Of a stretch of DNA of 64,000 nt, positions 19,987 to 29,878 are shown piece after piece. Within the stretch, counting starts at the first letter, position 1; every line of letters starts with the position of its first letter. The notes under the pieces are model-generated. The model was not told the DNA's origin, did not search any database, and was given only the letters and a program-made list of their open reading frames with translations. This DNA comes from Thermosipho japonicus. Its GTDB lineage: Bacteria > Thermotogota > Thermotogae > Thermotogales > Fervidobacteriaceae. The position numbers and the translations under genes were made by a program. Where the stretch lies: the NCBI RefSeq assembly GCF_014201655.1, contig NZ_JACHEX010000002.1, positions 62,001 to 126,000 of the forward strand, written 5' to 3'.

Positions 19987-21004
19987 AAGCTGCATAAATT
20001 GCAAGACCTAATCCTACAAATCCTGCTACAATACCTATAATTGCCATTGTATTTACTGAGTCAACTTTTTTGTTTAAATCCTCAACCTCTGTTTTTGATG
20101 CTTTTTCGTTAACACTTGCTTTAACTTCTTCAACATTTGTTTTTAATCCTTCTATTTCTTTAGAATTTGCTTCTACAAGCTTGTTTGTTGCTTCAATCTG
20201 TTTTCTTAAAGCATATTCTACTTCACCCAATTTTGCTGCAAAACCATTTATTGTGTCTGTATTAAATTCTGCCATTTGCTTTAATTCATCCAATGATTTT
20301 AATTTTGCATCAAAAGATTTTATTTTTACATTAATATACCTAATCAATCTTGATTCTAAATTCTTTATATTTTCTGAGTTTTGGTAAACTAAATTTCTAA
20401 GCATTGGAATTGCATCGTTAACATTTGTTTCAATATTTAATACTTTTCCCACTAATTCATTAACCTTTTCATCGGTATATTTCTTTCCATTTTCCTCAGA
20501 AACTGTAATTTTTTTGTACAAAAATTCTATCTGTCCATTTACTGACTCTAAAGAATCATTTAGCATTTGCTCGACTTCTTCTTTAGACACTTTTTTAGAT
20601 AAATTATCGTAGATTCTTATAACGTCTTTATCCAAAACATCTACTCTTTTTGAAAGTGCTTCTACATCTTCTGATTTTGCCATAAGAGCTACACTTTTTT
20701 TCAATTGTCCAACAATATCATAAAGTGCTGAAATGTCATTTTCATGTACATCAACTGTTACGGATAATTTTTGAATATCCTCCTCTAATAATTTCATAGT
20801 CCTTGCCAAAAATACTGCAAGTTCATATCTTGTAACGTTATTTGTACCCTTAAATGTTCCATCTGGATAACCTGTGATAACCCCCGCTTTTTCAAGCATA
20901 ACAACTGAATCGTAAGCCCAGTGATTTGTTGGCACATCTTTTAATTCGGCTAATGCAAAAACTGAAACTAAAACTACTGACAATATAACTAACAATTTCT
21001 TCAT
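19973..21004 (-). CDS. SLH and coiled-coil envelope-spanning protein (Ompα/OmpA1 type)
   Basis: This 343-residue protein has a signal peptide (KKLLVILSVVLVSVFALA). One S-layer-homology domain follows at about 22-75 (LKDVPTNHWAYDSV, GVITGYPDGTFKGTNNVTRYELA). A long, heptad-rich α-helical region covers about 80-315, and a C-terminal hydrophobic segment follows (TMAIIGIVAGFVGLGLAIYAAF). The SLH domain would bind the cell wall, the rod would span the periplasm, and the C-terminus would insert in the outer sheath, as known for Thermotoga Ompα. It has its own near-consensus promoter and a GGGAGG site. Confidence 0.88.
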   Translation of the reverse strand: MKKLLVILSVVLVSVFALAELKDVPTNHWAYDSVVMLEKAGVITGYPDGTFKGTNNVTRYELAVFLARTMKLLEEDIQKLSVTVDVHENDISALYDIVGQLKKSVALMAKSEDVEALSKRVDVLDKDVIRIYDNLSKKVSKEEVEQMLNDSLESVNGQIEFLYKKITVSEENGKKYTDEKVNELVGKVLNIETNVNDAIPMLRNLVYQNSENIKNLESRLIRYINVKIKSFDAKLKSLDELKQMAEFNTDTINGFAAKLGEVEYALRKQIEATNKLVEANSKEIEGLKTNVEEVKASVNEKASKTEVEDLNKKVDSVNTMAIIGIVAGFVGLGLAIYAAFVKP

Positions 21005-21057
21005 AAAAATAACCTCCCTTCCTATTTTGTGTTACATTTTATTCAACATGCAAGTAT

Positions 21058-21087
21058 ATTATATCATGTTAAGTTAATAAATTTCAA
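21058..21087 (-). promoter_or_regulatory. Predicted promoter of the SLH/coiled-coil gene
   Basis: On the minus strand TTGAAA (21082-21087) and TATAAT (21058-21063) are 18 bp apart. Transcription would start near 21051, giving a leader of about 47 nt. Confidence 0.7.
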
Positions 21088-21105
21088 GTGTTTTTTTCAA
21101 AATAA

Positions 21106-22302
21106 TTAATTTTTTGTTATCAATCTAAAGAACTTTCTCTTGCCAAGCCTTAAAATATGCTCTTTTTCAAGCTTTACAATTTGTTTAAAATCGTTAACTC
21201 TTTTTCCATCAAAATAAACTCCACCCTGACTTATTAACCTTTTTACTTCACTTTTGCTATAATTTCCATTGACTTTTATAACCAAATCAACTATATTGTA
21301 CTCCCCAGCTTCAACTTGAATTTCTGGCATTTCATCTGGTATTTCCTTCTGTCTAAATACTTTTACAAAATTTTCTTCTGCTATTTTTGCTTTCTCCCTA
21401 TCGTAAAAAAACGCAACAATCTCTCTTGCAAGCCTCATCTTAACATCTCTAGGATTTATCTTTCCTACTTTCATTAACTTTTCATATTCTTCTATTTCAT
21501 TTTCTTCTATATCAGTAATCAATCTCATATATTTAACAATTAACTCATCAGGTATTGACATAACTTTTCCATACATATCATTTGGTTCATCTGTAAATGC
21601 TATGTAGTTATCATAGCTTTTACTCATTTTTAATTTCCCATCTGTGCCTTCAATAATTGGCATCGTCATAACAATCTGTGGTTTTTGACCATATTCTTCT
21701 TGGATCTTTCTTCCAACAAGAAGATTAAACAACTGATCCGTACCACCAAGTTCCACATCTGCCTGAATAGCAACCGAATCATACGCTTGAGCTAGAGGAT
21801 ACAAAAATTCTGCAATGCTAATAGGATGTCCCTGAGAAAGTCTTTTTGCAAAATCATCTCTTTCAAGCATTCTTGCAACTGTGTATTTTCCAGCAAGTTT
21901 TACAACATCTTCAAACTTCATCTTCCCAAGCCATTCATTATTAAATCTAATCTCAGTTTTTTCTTTATCTAAAATCTTAAACGCCTGATTTGCATAAGTT
22001 TCAGCATTTTTTCTTACTTCTTCTTCAGAGAGCATTGGCCTTGTAGAATTTCTGCCGGTTGGATCTCCAATACGAGCTGTAAAATCACCAATAATCAATA
22101 TTACGTGGTGACCTAATTCTTGAAATTGTTTTAATTTTTTTAGAACAACAGCATGTCCTAAATGAAGGTCAGGTCTGGAAGGATCCACTCCGAGTTTTAC
22201 TCTCAAAGGTCTATTTTCTTTAAGCCTTTCAATCAATTCTTCTTCGCTTACAAAATCTACAACATTCTTCTTTAATATCTCAAGCTGCTTTGAAAAATCC
22301 AA
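21106..22302 (-). CDS. tyrS: Tyrosyl-tRNA synthetase
   Basis: This 398-residue class I synthetase has HLGH (about 47-50) as the HIGH motif and KMSKS near 227-231. The KMSKS form is that of the TyrZ-like bacterial subfamily rather than the KFGKT of TyrS of Bacillus. A C-terminal S4 RNA-binding domain includes SKSEVKRLISQGGVYFDG. It follows secG by 26 nt and is probably cotranscribed with it. No T-box is present. Confidence 0.96.
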   Translation of the reverse strand: MDFSKQLEILKKNVVDFVSEEELIERLKENRPLRVKLGVDPSRPDLHLGHAVVLKKLKQFQELGHHVILIIGDFTARIGDPTGRNSTRPMLSEEEVRKNAETYANQAFKILDKEKTEIRFNNEWLGKMKFEDVVKLAGKYTVARMLERDDFAKRLSQGHPISIAEFLYPLAQAYDSVAIQADVELGGTDQLFNLLVGRKIQEEYGQKPQIVMTMPIIEGTDGKLKMSKSYDNYIAFTDEPNDMYGKVMSIPDELIVKYMRLITDIEENEIEEYEKLMKVGKINPRDVKMRLAREIVAFFYDREKAKIAEENFVKVFRQKEIPDEMPEIQVEAGEYNIVDLVIKVNGNYSKSEVKRLISQGGVYFDGKRVNDFKQIVKLEKEHILRLGKRKFFRLITKN

Positions 22303-22328
22303 AGATACTTCCCCCTTCTAAAAACTTT

Positions 22329-22574
22329 TTATCTAGAAATAAAAAATGCTGTTAAAATACTTGATACAAAAAATAATATTCCAAATAAAACTGTTAATTT
22401 CCCCTCTGCGTCAAGACCTTTCTCTCTACCAAAAATAGTGTTCATTGAACCTGAACCAAATGCTCCACCAAGTTCGGCAAATTTTCCCATTTGCTTTAAA
22501 GAAAGGTAAATAAGAACTACACTAATAATTGCGTGAACAACAAGCATAACTGTACCCATCAATTGCACCTCCAA
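22329..22574 (-). CDS. secG: Preprotein translocase subunit SecG
   Basis: This 81-residue protein has two membrane spans (about 5-24 and 58-79). The loop between contains GGAFGSGSMNTIFGREKG, close to the conserved SecG loop (GG-FG). SecG joins SecYE in the export channel. The ATG is preceded by GGAGGTG, and a promoter lies about 25 nt further upstream. Confidence 0.92.
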   Translation of the reverse strand: MEVQLMGTVMLVVHAIISVVLIYLSLKQMGKFAELGGAFGSGSMNTIFGREKGLDAEGKLTVLFGILFFVSSILTAFFISR

Positions 22575-22595
22575 ATATTATTTTTTCTAAGCCTT

Positions 22596-22624
22596 ATTAT
22601 ATCATATACCATCTATCAAATCAA
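22596..22624 (-). promoter_or_regulatory. Predicted promoter of secG-tyrS
   Basis: On the minus strand TTGATT (22619-22624) and TATAAT (22596-22601) are 17 bp apart. The -35 box overlaps the end of the upstream radical SAM gene. Confidence 0.65.
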
Positions 22625-24399
22625 ACCTTCAGGTTATTTTCCACCTTCAAAATTTGACACACACCACAAAAACTACAATCACCAAATCTGCAATCTTTAG
22701 TTATATCTCCATTTAAATATTTATTATATTCTTTCCACAAAAACTGCTTTGTTACTCCACTATCTATGTGCTCCCAAGCAAATTCATCCTTCAAAGTAAA
22801 CGGACCTATGTATTCATTATAATTTATTTTTGCTTCTTTGAATGATTCCATCCAATCTTCAAAACTAAAAAACTCAGTCCACTCATCATAATAGGATTTT
22901 TTATACTTTATCTTTATAACTTCAAACAATTTTCTATCACCACGAGACAATAATCCTTCAATAAAACTTTTTTTACCATCGTTAACATCAATCTTAGCAT
23001 ATTTTCTATACTTTCTCAAAATTGAAAATACATGTTCAGTATATTCTGGAAGTTGTAATTTTGCAAATTGCATTGGTGTATGTGGTTTTGGAACTAAAAG
23101 ATTTATTGAAGCGGTAATATCCCTATATTTTAATTTCTTAATCTCCATCAACAATCTTCCTATATCTTCAATGTCACTATCATTTTCTCCATCAAAACCT
23201 ACCATAAAATACAATTTTATTCTATTCCAGCCTGCCTCTTTTGCTCTTTTAGCGCTGCTATAAATTTCTTCAAAATTTATATTTTTATTAATCTTATCCC
23301 TCATTATTTGAGAACCTGCTTCTGGTGCGAGAGTTATTCCACGTTTTCTAACAGAAGCGATCTTCGACATAATCTCAATATTTAATGCATCAACACGTGT
23401 TGATGGAATAGATATAGAAATTTTATTTTCAATTGAATATGAAATAATTTTATCAACAATTTGATTTATCGCTGTATAATCCATTGCAGAGAGAGATAAA
23501 AAAGATAATTCTTCATATCCAGTTTCTTTCAACATTTTTTTCGCGTTTTCAACAATATTTTCAACACTTCTTTGTCTAACTGGTCTATAAACATACCCTG
23601 CATGACAAAACCTACATCCCCTTGTACAACCTCTACTAATTTCAATAACTGCTCTATCATGAATGCTCTGAACATTTGGCAGTATTTGTTTTATAGGAAC
23701 TATTGCTTTATCTAAATCTTCAATAACACTCTTTTTTATTTTTTTTGGAACGTTTCCAATTGGTACAATCTTTTTCCCAATTTGTTTGTAAAAAATTGGA
23801 ACATAAACTCCTTGTATCTTTGTTACCTCTTCTAATCTTTTTATTCTATCTTCCCCTCTTGTGTAATATAGTAGTTCGAATAACTCTTTTAAATTTTTCT
23901 CTCCGTCACCAATAAATACAACATCAAACGCTTTAGAAATAGGCTCAATATTGTAAGCAACAGGCCCACCTGCAACAACTATTGGATCATCGTTCTTTCT
24001 ATATTCAGCTTCAATTGAAATCTTTGCTAATTCTAAAAGTTTTAAAACATTGGTAAATGCAAGTTCATATTCTAAGGAAATTCCAAGCACATCCATTTCT
24101 CTTACTGGAGTTTTAGTTTCCAACGTAAAAAGTGGGATATCATTCTCTTTCATCAAATTAATCATATCAACCCAAGGTAAAAACACTCTTTCAGCATAAA
24201 AATCTTGAAATTGATTCAAATAATGATATAAAACCTCTAATCCATAATGGGACATTCCAACTTCATACACATCGGGAAACGAAAGTGCAATTCTAAGCTT
24301 TCCATTTGGATCCTTTTTTACAACATTGTATTCATCACCAATGTATCTTGCAGGCTTTTGAACCTTTAAAAGATTATTATGCAAAAATCGATTTATCAT
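22621..24399 (-). CDS. B12-binding-domain radical SAM protein, TIGR03960-like
   Basis: This 592-residue protein has an N-terminal B12-binding-like fold (about 35-180) with VVAGGPVAYN and FIGDGEKN. A radical SAM domain with CTRGCRFC follows near residue 245. A C-terminal Cys cluster reads CRFGDCSFCGVC. It looks like the TIGR03960 family, whose substrate is unknown. The ATG at 24399 was chosen because GAGGAGG precedes it. A longer upstream frame overlaps the methyltransferase gene and contains no family sequence. A related protein is encoded at 39940-41322. It is the last gene of the LysM/prmA operon. Confidence 0.85.
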   Translation of the reverse strand: MINRFLHNNLLKVQKPARYIGDEYNVVKKDPNGKLRIALSFPDVYEVGMSHYGLEVLYHYLNQFQDFYAERVFLPWVDMINLMKENDIPLFTLETKTPVREMDVLGISLEYELAFTNVLKLLELAKISIEAEYRKNDDPIVVAGGPVAYNIEPISKAFDVVFIGDGEKNLKELFELLYYTRGEDRIKRLEEVTKIQGVYVPIFYKQIGKKIVPIGNVPKKIKKSVIEDLDKAIVPIKQILPNVQSIHDRAVIEISRGCTRGCRFCHAGYVYRPVRQRSVENIVENAKKMLKETGYEELSFLSLSAMDYTAINQIVDKIISYSIENKISISIPSTRVDALNIEIMSKIASVRKRGITLAPEAGSQIMRDKINKNINFEEIYSSAKRAKEAGWNRIKLYFMVGFDGENDSDIEDIGRLLMEIKKLKYRDITASINLLVPKPHTPMQFAKLQLPEYTEHVFSILRKYRKYAKIDVNDGKKSFIEGLLSRGDRKLFEVIKIKYKKSYYDEWTEFFSFEDWMESFKEAKINYNEYIGPFTLKDEFAWEHIDSGVTKQFLWKEYNKYLNGDITKDCRFGDCSFCGVCQILKVENNLKV

Positions 24400-24412
24400 A
24401 TTTTCCTCCTCT

Positions 24413-25447
24413 TCAATAAAACATATAAAGCCATACCCATATACCACTATTTTGAAATCTGATTTTTTTTCTTGCCTTTTTTTGAACAAGCCTTTCAAAG
24501 CTTGTGTCTGGAGAGAGTATATAAATTTTTGAATCAATAAAAATATCCCAAAGCTTTGAAAAATCAATATCATTCTTTAATCTTTCACCATAAGGGGGAT
24601 TAGTTACAACCCAACAATTTTCAAATTTTGTTAAATTATTAAAATCCAAATTTTCAAATATTATCCCGTTTATATTTGCCCTTTTTTCATTTTCCTTTGC
24701 AACTTTTAATACTTCTTTATCAATATCAAATCCAAATAAATTGTCCGCATTAACCTTATACTTTTTTCTCTTAGGCCAATAATCTTTTAAAATACTCCAT
24801 TTTTCGGATACAAAATGCCTCAAAAAAGATGGAGGAATATTTTCTTTATAAAGTGCTGCTTCAATTAAAATTGTTCCACTCCCACAAAATGGATCAATAA
24901 AACTAGATTTTTTATCCCATCTTGAAAGAAGAACCAAAGCAGCAGCTATAGTTTCTCTTAATGGAGCCTTTGAAGTCTTTAGCCTATATCCTCTTTTACT
25001 TAATGCATCTTTTCCTGTAGTATCAAGCAAAACTTGTAGGATATCGTTTTTAATAATTAACCTGATCGGATAAATATTATTAGTTTTTCTTGAAATCTTT
25101 TTATTAATTGCTGCATAGCTTACTGAAATAATAGCACCTTTTGCAGATAGTTTAGAATTTCTTACAGACACATCAGAGATTAAAACTTTTCCATCAACAA
25201 ACTCTTCCCAATTCACCGAATAAATTACATTATAAAGTTCATCAAAGGTTTCAACTCTATCTTGTGCCAAAACAATATATACCCTCTCAGCGGTTCTAAG
25301 AAACATATTAAGCCTAGGGATATCTTTTAATTCACCTTTAATGTATATTCTTCCTGATTGCGAATCTACAATTTTATAACCCAAATTTTTTAATTCTAGT
25401 ACCGTTGCACCTTCAAGACCTGCAGTGCAAGTTATCATTAATTTCAT
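24413..25447 (-). CDS. THUMP-domain RNA N2-guanine methyltransferase, RlmL-like
   Basis: This 344-residue protein has an N-terminal ferredoxin-like/THUMP region (about 1-155) and a Rossmann methyltransferase domain. It contains [17 protein letters not shown] and the catalytic NPPYGERL near 280. This layout is that of the RlmL/TrmN (COG0116) family, which makes m2G in 23S rRNA or tRNA; the target cannot be fixed here. It overlaps the DUF190 gene by 4 nt. The TIGR03960-like gene starts 13 nt after its stop. Confidence 0.85.
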   Translation of the reverse strand: MKLMITCTAGLEGATVLELKNLGYKIVDSQSGRIYIKGELKDIPRLNMFLRTAERVYIVLAQDRVETFDELYNVIYSVNWEEFVDGKVLISDVSVRNSKLSAKGAIISVSYAAINKKISRKTNNIYPIRLIIKNDILQVLLDTTGKDALSKRGYRLKTSKAPLRETIAAALVLLSRWDKKSSFIDPFCGSGTILIEAALYKENIPPSFLRHFVSEKWSILKDYWPKRKKYKVNADNLFGFDIDKEVLKVAKENEKRANINGIIFENLDFNNLTKFENCWVVTNPPYGERLKNDIDFSKLWDIFIDSKIYILSPDTSFERLVQKKARKKIRFQNSGIWVWLYMFY

Positions 25448-25761
25448 TTTTTTGACTCCATATAATGAGCTACCACAGGTATTTCAACTATAAGGCCATC
25501 AAAATTTAATTCTTTTAACTTTTCAACAAACATATCTATCTTTTCAGCTTCATCAACTATATCAATAACTACAGGTAAATCTTCTGAAATACTAAAAAAA
25601 TCACTTCTGTGAATATGCCTCTTTTTACCAAATCCCATTATACCCTTCAATATAGTAACACCCTTCATCCCCTCTTTATAGGCAAGTTTCATTATATACT
25701 CAGCAGTTGGAATCCCTTTTTCAAAATCTTTTTCTCCAAGGTAAACTCTAAGCAACTTCAT
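25444..25761 (-). CDS. DUF190 family protein
   Basis: This 105-residue protein of the DUF190 family (PII-like fold) has [35 protein letters not shown] and a C-terminal EIPVVAHY. Family members are often encoded beside crcB, as here, where the two genes overlap by 4 nt. A role in sensing or regulating fluoride export, or as a chloride-channel partner, is suggested by neighbourhood only. Confidence 0.85.
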   Translation of the reverse strand: MKLLRVYLGEKDFEKGIPTAEYIMKLAYKEGMKGVTILKGIMGFGKKRHIHRSDFFSISEDLPVVIDIVDEAEKIDMFVEKLKELNFDGLIVEIPVVAHYMESKK

Positions 25762-26135
25762 AATATTCTCCCCCTACCCAAAAACATACCCAAGATTGCC
25801 GCAAAAAATCCTAAAAAGATATTTGCAATAAAATAAATAATTGCTCTCAATGGCTGAGTCAAAAATATTGATAAAAATTCATATGCAAAAGTTGAAAACG
25901 TTGTAAATGCACCCAAAAAACCTGTTCCAAAAAATAGTATAAAGGATTGTGATATATCAGTTTTTGAAATACTCAAAAACATCAGAAAAGAAAGTAAAAA
26001 AGATCCAACTATATTTACAAAAATTGTCCCCCAAGGGACAAAACTAAATGAAAAAGATGAATTAATAAACTTTGAAATCATATATCTTGAAACAGCACCC
26101 AAAGCTCCACCAAATGCAACGTACAAGATCTTCAT
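25758..26135 (-). CDS. crcB: Fluoride ion channel CrcB/Fluc
   Basis: This 125-residue protein has four membrane spans. Its conserved Fluc motifs are [12 protein letters not shown] (8-19), [13 protein letters not shown] (about 34-46) and [12 protein letters not shown] (about 73-84). Fluc forms dimeric channels that let fluoride leave the cytoplasm. The ATG has AAGGAGATGAAGTAA upstream. It follows the 161-codon unknown gene by 13 nt, and no fluoride riboswitch fits in this space. Confidence 0.93.
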   Translation of the reverse strand: MKILYVAFGGALGAVSRYMISKFINSSFSFSFVPWGTIFVNIVGSFLLSFLMFLSISKTDISQSFILFFGTGFLGAFTTFSTFAYEFLSIFLTQPLRAIIYFIANIFLGFFAAILGMFLGRGRIL

Positions 26136-26148
26136 TTACTTCATCTCC

Positions 26149-26634
26149 TTATATCTCCACTCTTTTACTTTCTTTAAATTCTTTTTCCCACAAAACATGC
26201 GACATACTGTCATCAACTATTCCAATATTTGGTAAAGTCTTTATATAGTTAGTTTTGTCTTTGTAAATAAACAAAGATAAAATTGTCTTACCTGAAATAT
26301 CACTTGCCACAATAGTCTGAGCTTTTCTAAGTAAAAACTTACTAGTATAGTTTGTCTTATCAAAAACTATAAAAAGTTCTACATCTTTCAAGTAATTTTC
26401 AGCAACCGATATAGAACTTCCAACCAATATGCCAGCTTTGAAAAACCCAAAGTCTATTATCTTTTCTGAATTATTCAAAATAGTATCTACGAACTTAAAA
26501 TGGTCGTAAATAAATACGGCCTGTCCATTATAAAAGAGAGTATATGGAATTTGCAAATTTTCAAAATCACTAGTCACCCATACGTCTGGTTCAAATTCCT
26601 CCACTAAAAAACTATTTGAAAGAAGAATTCTCAA
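26149..26634 (-). CDS. Conserved-looking protein of unknown function
   Basis: I do not recognise this 161-residue protein. It has no signal peptide or membrane span and no Cys-rich motif. Mixed α/β composition with hydrophobic strands (AGILVGSSI, VELFIVFD, GKTILSLFIY) suggests a small cytoplasmic domain. Its start overlaps the rdgB stop by 4 nt and crcB follows by 13 nt. It is therefore part of the same operon and likely a real gene. Confidence 0.65.
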   Translation of the reverse strand: MRILLSNSFLVEEFEPDVWVTSDFENLQIPYTLFYNGQAVFIYDHFKFVDTILNNSEKIIDFGFFKAGILVGSSISVAENYLKDVELFIVFDKTNYTSKFLLRKAQTIVASDISGKTILSLFIYKDKTNYIKTLPNIGIVDDSMSHVLWEKEFKESKRVEI

Positions 26635-27209
26635 ATCTCTCCCACCTTTTTCAATAATTCAAATAACTTTCTAAAAGCTCCACTCCTATGACTTATTTGT
26701 CTTTTTACACTTTCACCAAGTTCTCCAAAAGTTTTATCATAGCCTTCAGGTATAAAGAATGGATCATATCCAAATCCAAATTTACCTCTTATATTATCGG
26801 AAATCGTTCCGTTTACTATTCCTTGCGCAGAAATTAAAACCCCACTATTTGGGTTAAAATATGTTGCAACACAAACAAAACTTGCACTTTTATCATCAAA
26901 ATTTTGCAACCGTCTTAAAAGTTCTTTCATCTTTTCTTCATAGCTGTAGCCTTCCATAAATCTAGCACTTTCAACTCCAGGCATTCCACCTAGAGCATTT
27001 ATAACAAGTCCTGAATCATCACAAATTACAGGGTTATTTAACTCCATTCCATAATAGTAGGCTTTTTTTACTGAATTTTCAAAAAAAGATTTCCCATCTT
27101 CTTCAACATCAACTTTTTTTGGCGATTTTAATAATTCCACATTAAAATCACTCAAAATATCCATAATTTCGTGAACTTTATGCTCATTTGTTGTTGCTAC
27201 ATAAATCAC
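26631..27209 (-). CDS. rdgB: dITP/XTP pyrophosphatase
   Basis: This 192-residue HAM1/RdgB family enzyme hydrolyses non-canonical purine triphosphates (dITP, XTP) and keeps them out of DNA and RNA. Visible motifs are TTNEHKVHEI (6-15), ICDDSGLVINALGGMPGVESARF (about 62-84) and FGYDPFFIPEG with SHRSGAFRKL near the C-terminus. It sits between rlmH and the unknown gene in the operon. Confidence 0.95.
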   Translation of the reverse strand: MIYVATTNEHKVHEIMDILSDFNVELLKSPKKVDVEEDGKSFFENSVKKAYYYGMELNNPVICDDSGLVINALGGMPGVESARFMEGYSYEEKMKELLRRLQNFDDKSASFVCVATYFNPNSGVLISAQGIVNGTISDNIRGKFGFGYDPFFIPEGYDKTFGELGESVKRQISHRSGAFRKLFELLKKVGEI

Positions 27210-27218
27210 ATTATCACC

Positions 27219-27677
27219 TCAATAATGATATTTTTCATTATTTATGATTTTAAATGCTCTAAAAAGTTGCTCTAAAAGTATAACAAGTGTAAATTCATGA
27301 GTAAAGGTCATTTTAGACAAAGAGATTTTTAAACTTGCTTTTTTTCTTAATTCATCATCTATACCAAGCGGTCCTCCTATAACAAATAATATCTCCCCTG
27401 ATAACATCTTATTTTCAACTAAATTTGAAAATGAAACACTATCCATTTGTTTTCCATGAAGATCTATTAAAATAAATTTTCTGTTTTTAACCTTTTTTAA
27501 AATTTCATCTTTTTCCCGCCTTAAAATTACCTGCTTTGATTCTCTATTAACATCTCCACCAAGCTTTGTAAACGTAACAGTTAAATTTGCAAAACGCTTT
27601 AGTTTTTTTAAATAAAAATCAAAAGCGTTTTGCAAATGACTAGAAAGCTTTCCAGGAACTACTATTTCTACATTCAT
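27219..27677 (-). CDS. rlmH: 23S rRNA pseudouridine-1915 N3-methyltransferase
   Basis: This 152-residue SPOUT-class enzyme methylates pseudouridine 1915 in helix 69 of 23S rRNA. The motifs [26 protein letters not shown] and [24 protein letters not shown] are those of RlmH. ATG at 27677 was chosen, overlapping the DUF501 stop as ATGA; an upstream frame start would add six residues with no family support. Confidence 0.93.
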   Translation of the reverse strand: MNVEIVVPGKLSSHLQNAFDFYLKKLKRFANLTVTFTKLGGDVNRESKQVILRREKDEILKKVKNRKFILIDLHGKQMDSVSFSNLVENKMLSGEILFVIGGPLGIDDELRKKASLKISLSKMTFTHEFTLVILLEQLFRAFKIINNEKYHY

Positions 27678-28204
27678 TCTAAAAACCTCTTGCAATATGA
27701 ATCATCACATTCAAGCGATTTTAATAAACTTGCCACCTTTTCTCCTATTGGATTTTCAATTCCTGCAAGAAAGTCCGCAAGATGAAGATGTAAACATTTT
27801 ATTTTAGTAAAATCTTTTATACCACCACTTCCAACACTTTTTAAAACATTTCTCCACTGCTCATACTTTTTCAAATCGTCTCTTTCAAAAAATTTATCCC
27901 GTTCTTCTATGACCTTCGTGTGAGCATTTACTAATTTTTCTCTAAGCTCTTTATTAGCTTCTACCTCATCTTGAAATTTCTTTATGTAACCTTTTTCCTC
28001 AAGGCGAGATATTTCCTTTATAAGATACGGGCAAACCAGATAATTCAAAGTGGGAAATGGCTTTTCATCTTTTATTGGAAGACTTTTTATAACCTGAGGG
28101 AAACCATATGAACAAAATTTTGCAACTTTACAAAAATTTGTTGCATTAATTGACAACTGTTTTTCAACAATTTTTCTTACATCTTTATCACTAAAGCATT
28201 CCAT
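27674..28204 (-). CDS. DUF501 family protein
   Basis: This 176-residue protein of the DUF501 family has characteristic segments [34 protein letters not shown] and [10 protein letters not shown]-like [10 protein letters not shown], followed by [14 protein letters not shown]. Cys and His are conserved in the family, but its function is not known. It overlaps prmA by 28 nt and rlmH by 4 nt, so it is cotranscribed with two translation-modifying genes. Confidence 0.82.
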   Translation of the reverse strand: MECFSDKDVRKIVEKQLSINATNFCKVAKFCSYGFPQVIKSLPIKDEKPFPTLNYLVCPYLIKEISRLEEKGYIKKFQDEVEANKELREKLVNAHTKVIEERDKFFERDDLKKYEQWRNVLKSVGSGGIKDFTKIKCLHLHLADFLAGIENPIGEKVASLLKSLECDDSYCKRFLE

Positions 28205-28959
28205 TCATTGCTCCTCCAATGTTCAACTATGTTGTAATTTTTAAAAAGTGGTAATTTGGAGTCAATAATTCCAGATAAAATAACTATCCCATCTTCTTTT
28301 AGATATTTTGGTAAATCTTTTAACGCTTCAATTAATATTTCTGCAATTATATTTGAAACAATCAAATCATATTTCCCATCAACGTTTGAAAACAAATCTG
28401 ATTGTCTTATTTCAACATCAACATTATTTCTTTCAACGTTTTCTTTTGCTGCTTCAACAGCTAAAGGATCATTATCCACTCCAAGAACTCTACCAGCTCC
28501 AAGTTTTTTAGCTAAAATACTCAATATAGCACTACCACAACCTAAATCCAAAACATCCATTCCTGGCCTTAAATATTTCTTTAAAAACTTTGCACTAAGT
28601 TTTGTTGTATCATGAAGCCCTGTTCCAAATGCAAGCCCTGGGGTGATCCTAATAACTATCTTTCCATCTACATTGTTATGATCTGGATCAACATAAACTC
28701 CTTCAATAAATTCAAAAGGCTTTGTAATTAAATTTTTCACCCAATCTTCAGAAGTTGTTGTTCTATTTTCAACAAATTCTAAGTTAAATGGTAGAGAAAC
28801 ATTTTCTTGGTTTTCTTCAAAAACCAAAACCAAAAAAGTACCTTCTTTTGTTTCATAAAAATAATAATTTTTTATATTATTTTCAAAAAAGTACTCTTCA
28901 ATTTTTTCAACTTGATCTTGAAAAATTTTGTAAACAAATTCGTTAAATACTTTATTCAA
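28177..28959 (-). CDS. prmA: Ribosomal protein L11 methyltransferase
   Basis: PrmA methylates ribosomal protein L11. The 260-residue protein has an N-terminal substrate-recognition domain and a SAM-binding motif VLDLGCGSAILSILAKKLGA (about 136-155), then VDNDPLAVEAAKENV. NPPY is replaced by SNI (LIVSNIIAEIL), as in PrmA. The start is TTG at 28959 with GGTGGTGAG upstream, 2 nt after the LysM gene stop. Confidence 0.92.
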   Translation of the reverse strand: MNKVFNEFVYKIFQDQVEKIEEYFFENNIKNYYFYETKEGTFLVLVFEENQENVSLPFNLEFVENRTTTSEDWVKNLITKPFEFIEGVYVDPDHNNVDGKIVIRITPGLAFGTGLHDTTKLSAKFLKKYLRPGMDVLDLGCGSAILSILAKKLGAGRVLGVDNDPLAVEAAKENVERNNVDVEIRQSDLFSNVDGKYDLIVSNIIAEILIEALKDLPKYLKEDGIVILSGIIDSKLPLFKNYNIVEHWRSNEWNALVIKM

Positions 28960-28961
28960 AT

Positions 28962-29783
28962 CTACTCACCACCTAAATATAGCCCTTGATCTTTTAGGAC
29001 GTACATTCTGCCATAAGATGGCAAAAATGCAACAGGATTCGTATGTTTTCCATTTATTCTTACTTCAAAATGCAAGTGAGGGCCTGTACTAATTCCTGTT
29101 GAACCCACTCTTCCAAGAAGTTCCCCTTTCTTTATGGTTTGCCCTTTATAAACACTAACCTTAGACATATGGCCATAAACTATCTCATAGTTTCCGTACT
29201 TTACAATTACTGCCAGTCCATATCCACCATACTCTCCTGCATGAGTTACTACCCCATTTGTAGCAGAAAAAATCGGAGTCCCCTCTGGGGCTGCTATATC
29301 TATACCAGTATGAAACGATTTTCTATGATATATAGGATGCACACGCCAACCATATGTTGAAGAAATCTTTCCATATACAGGCCAAATAAAACTTTTATCA
29401 TATACATTAAATGCTACACCAACATAATCTATTGGTATAAACAATTTCTGGCCAACATAGATAAAATTACTTAGTAGATTGTTAGCCTTTTTAATAGCAT
29501 CAACTGTTGTGAAAAAACGCAAGGAAATATCATACAAAGTGTCTCCTTGCTTTACTTCATAAATTATTCCATTTGGTTGCGGAATCTTTATTGATTGTCC
29601 CACCTTGAGATGATATGGATCAATATCATTCCAATCTAGTATAACCGAAGGTGATACATTAAATTCCTTGGAAATTAAATAAAGAGTGTCTCCCGGTTGA
29701 ATATAGTAATTCAAAATATAATAATTTGCAAATAAACCTGCAGCTATCAAAAAAAAGAATATTGCTAAAACTTTTTTATTCAC
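28962..29783 (-). CDS. Cell-wall peptidase with two LysM domains and an M23 domain
   Basis: This 273-residue exported protein has an N-terminal hydrophobic segment (KKVLAIFFFLIAAGLF), probably an anchor or signal. Two LysM peptidoglycan-binding domains follow (about 25-72 and 75-120), then an M23 metallopeptidase domain with HTGIDIAAP and HLHFEVRING as zinc and catalytic motifs. The likely job is peptidoglycan endopeptidase or NlpD/EnvC-type amidase activation. GTG at 29783 was chosen because AAAGGAG lies 8 nt upstream; the ATG seven codons earlier has no such site. Confidence 0.9.
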   Translation of the reverse strand: MNKKVLAIFFFLIAAGLFANYYILNYYIQPGDTLYLISKEFNVSPSVILDWNDIDPYHLKVGQSIKIPQPNGIIYEVKQGDTLYDISLRFFTTVDAIKKANNLLSNFIYVGQKLFIPIDYVGVAFNVYDKSFIWPVYGKISSTYGWRVHPIYHRKSFHTGIDIAAPEGTPIFSATNGVVTHAGEYGGYGLAVIVKYGNYEIVYGHMSKVSVYKGQTIKKGELLGRVGSTGISTGPHLHFEVRINGKHTNPVAFLPSYGRMYVLKDQGLYLGGE

Positions 29784-29878
29784 CTTATACACTCCTTTCA
29801 CCATTTACAGAAATTATTTTATCATATACTCTACAAAAAATACAAATTGATAAAAGTCAGAATAAAATTACCTTAGTT

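Noticed and set aside
24400-24573. Longer N-terminus of the TIGR03960-like protein
   Set aside because: The added 58 residues are the shadow of the methyltransferase C-terminus, and a GAGGAGG site fits ATG at 24399.
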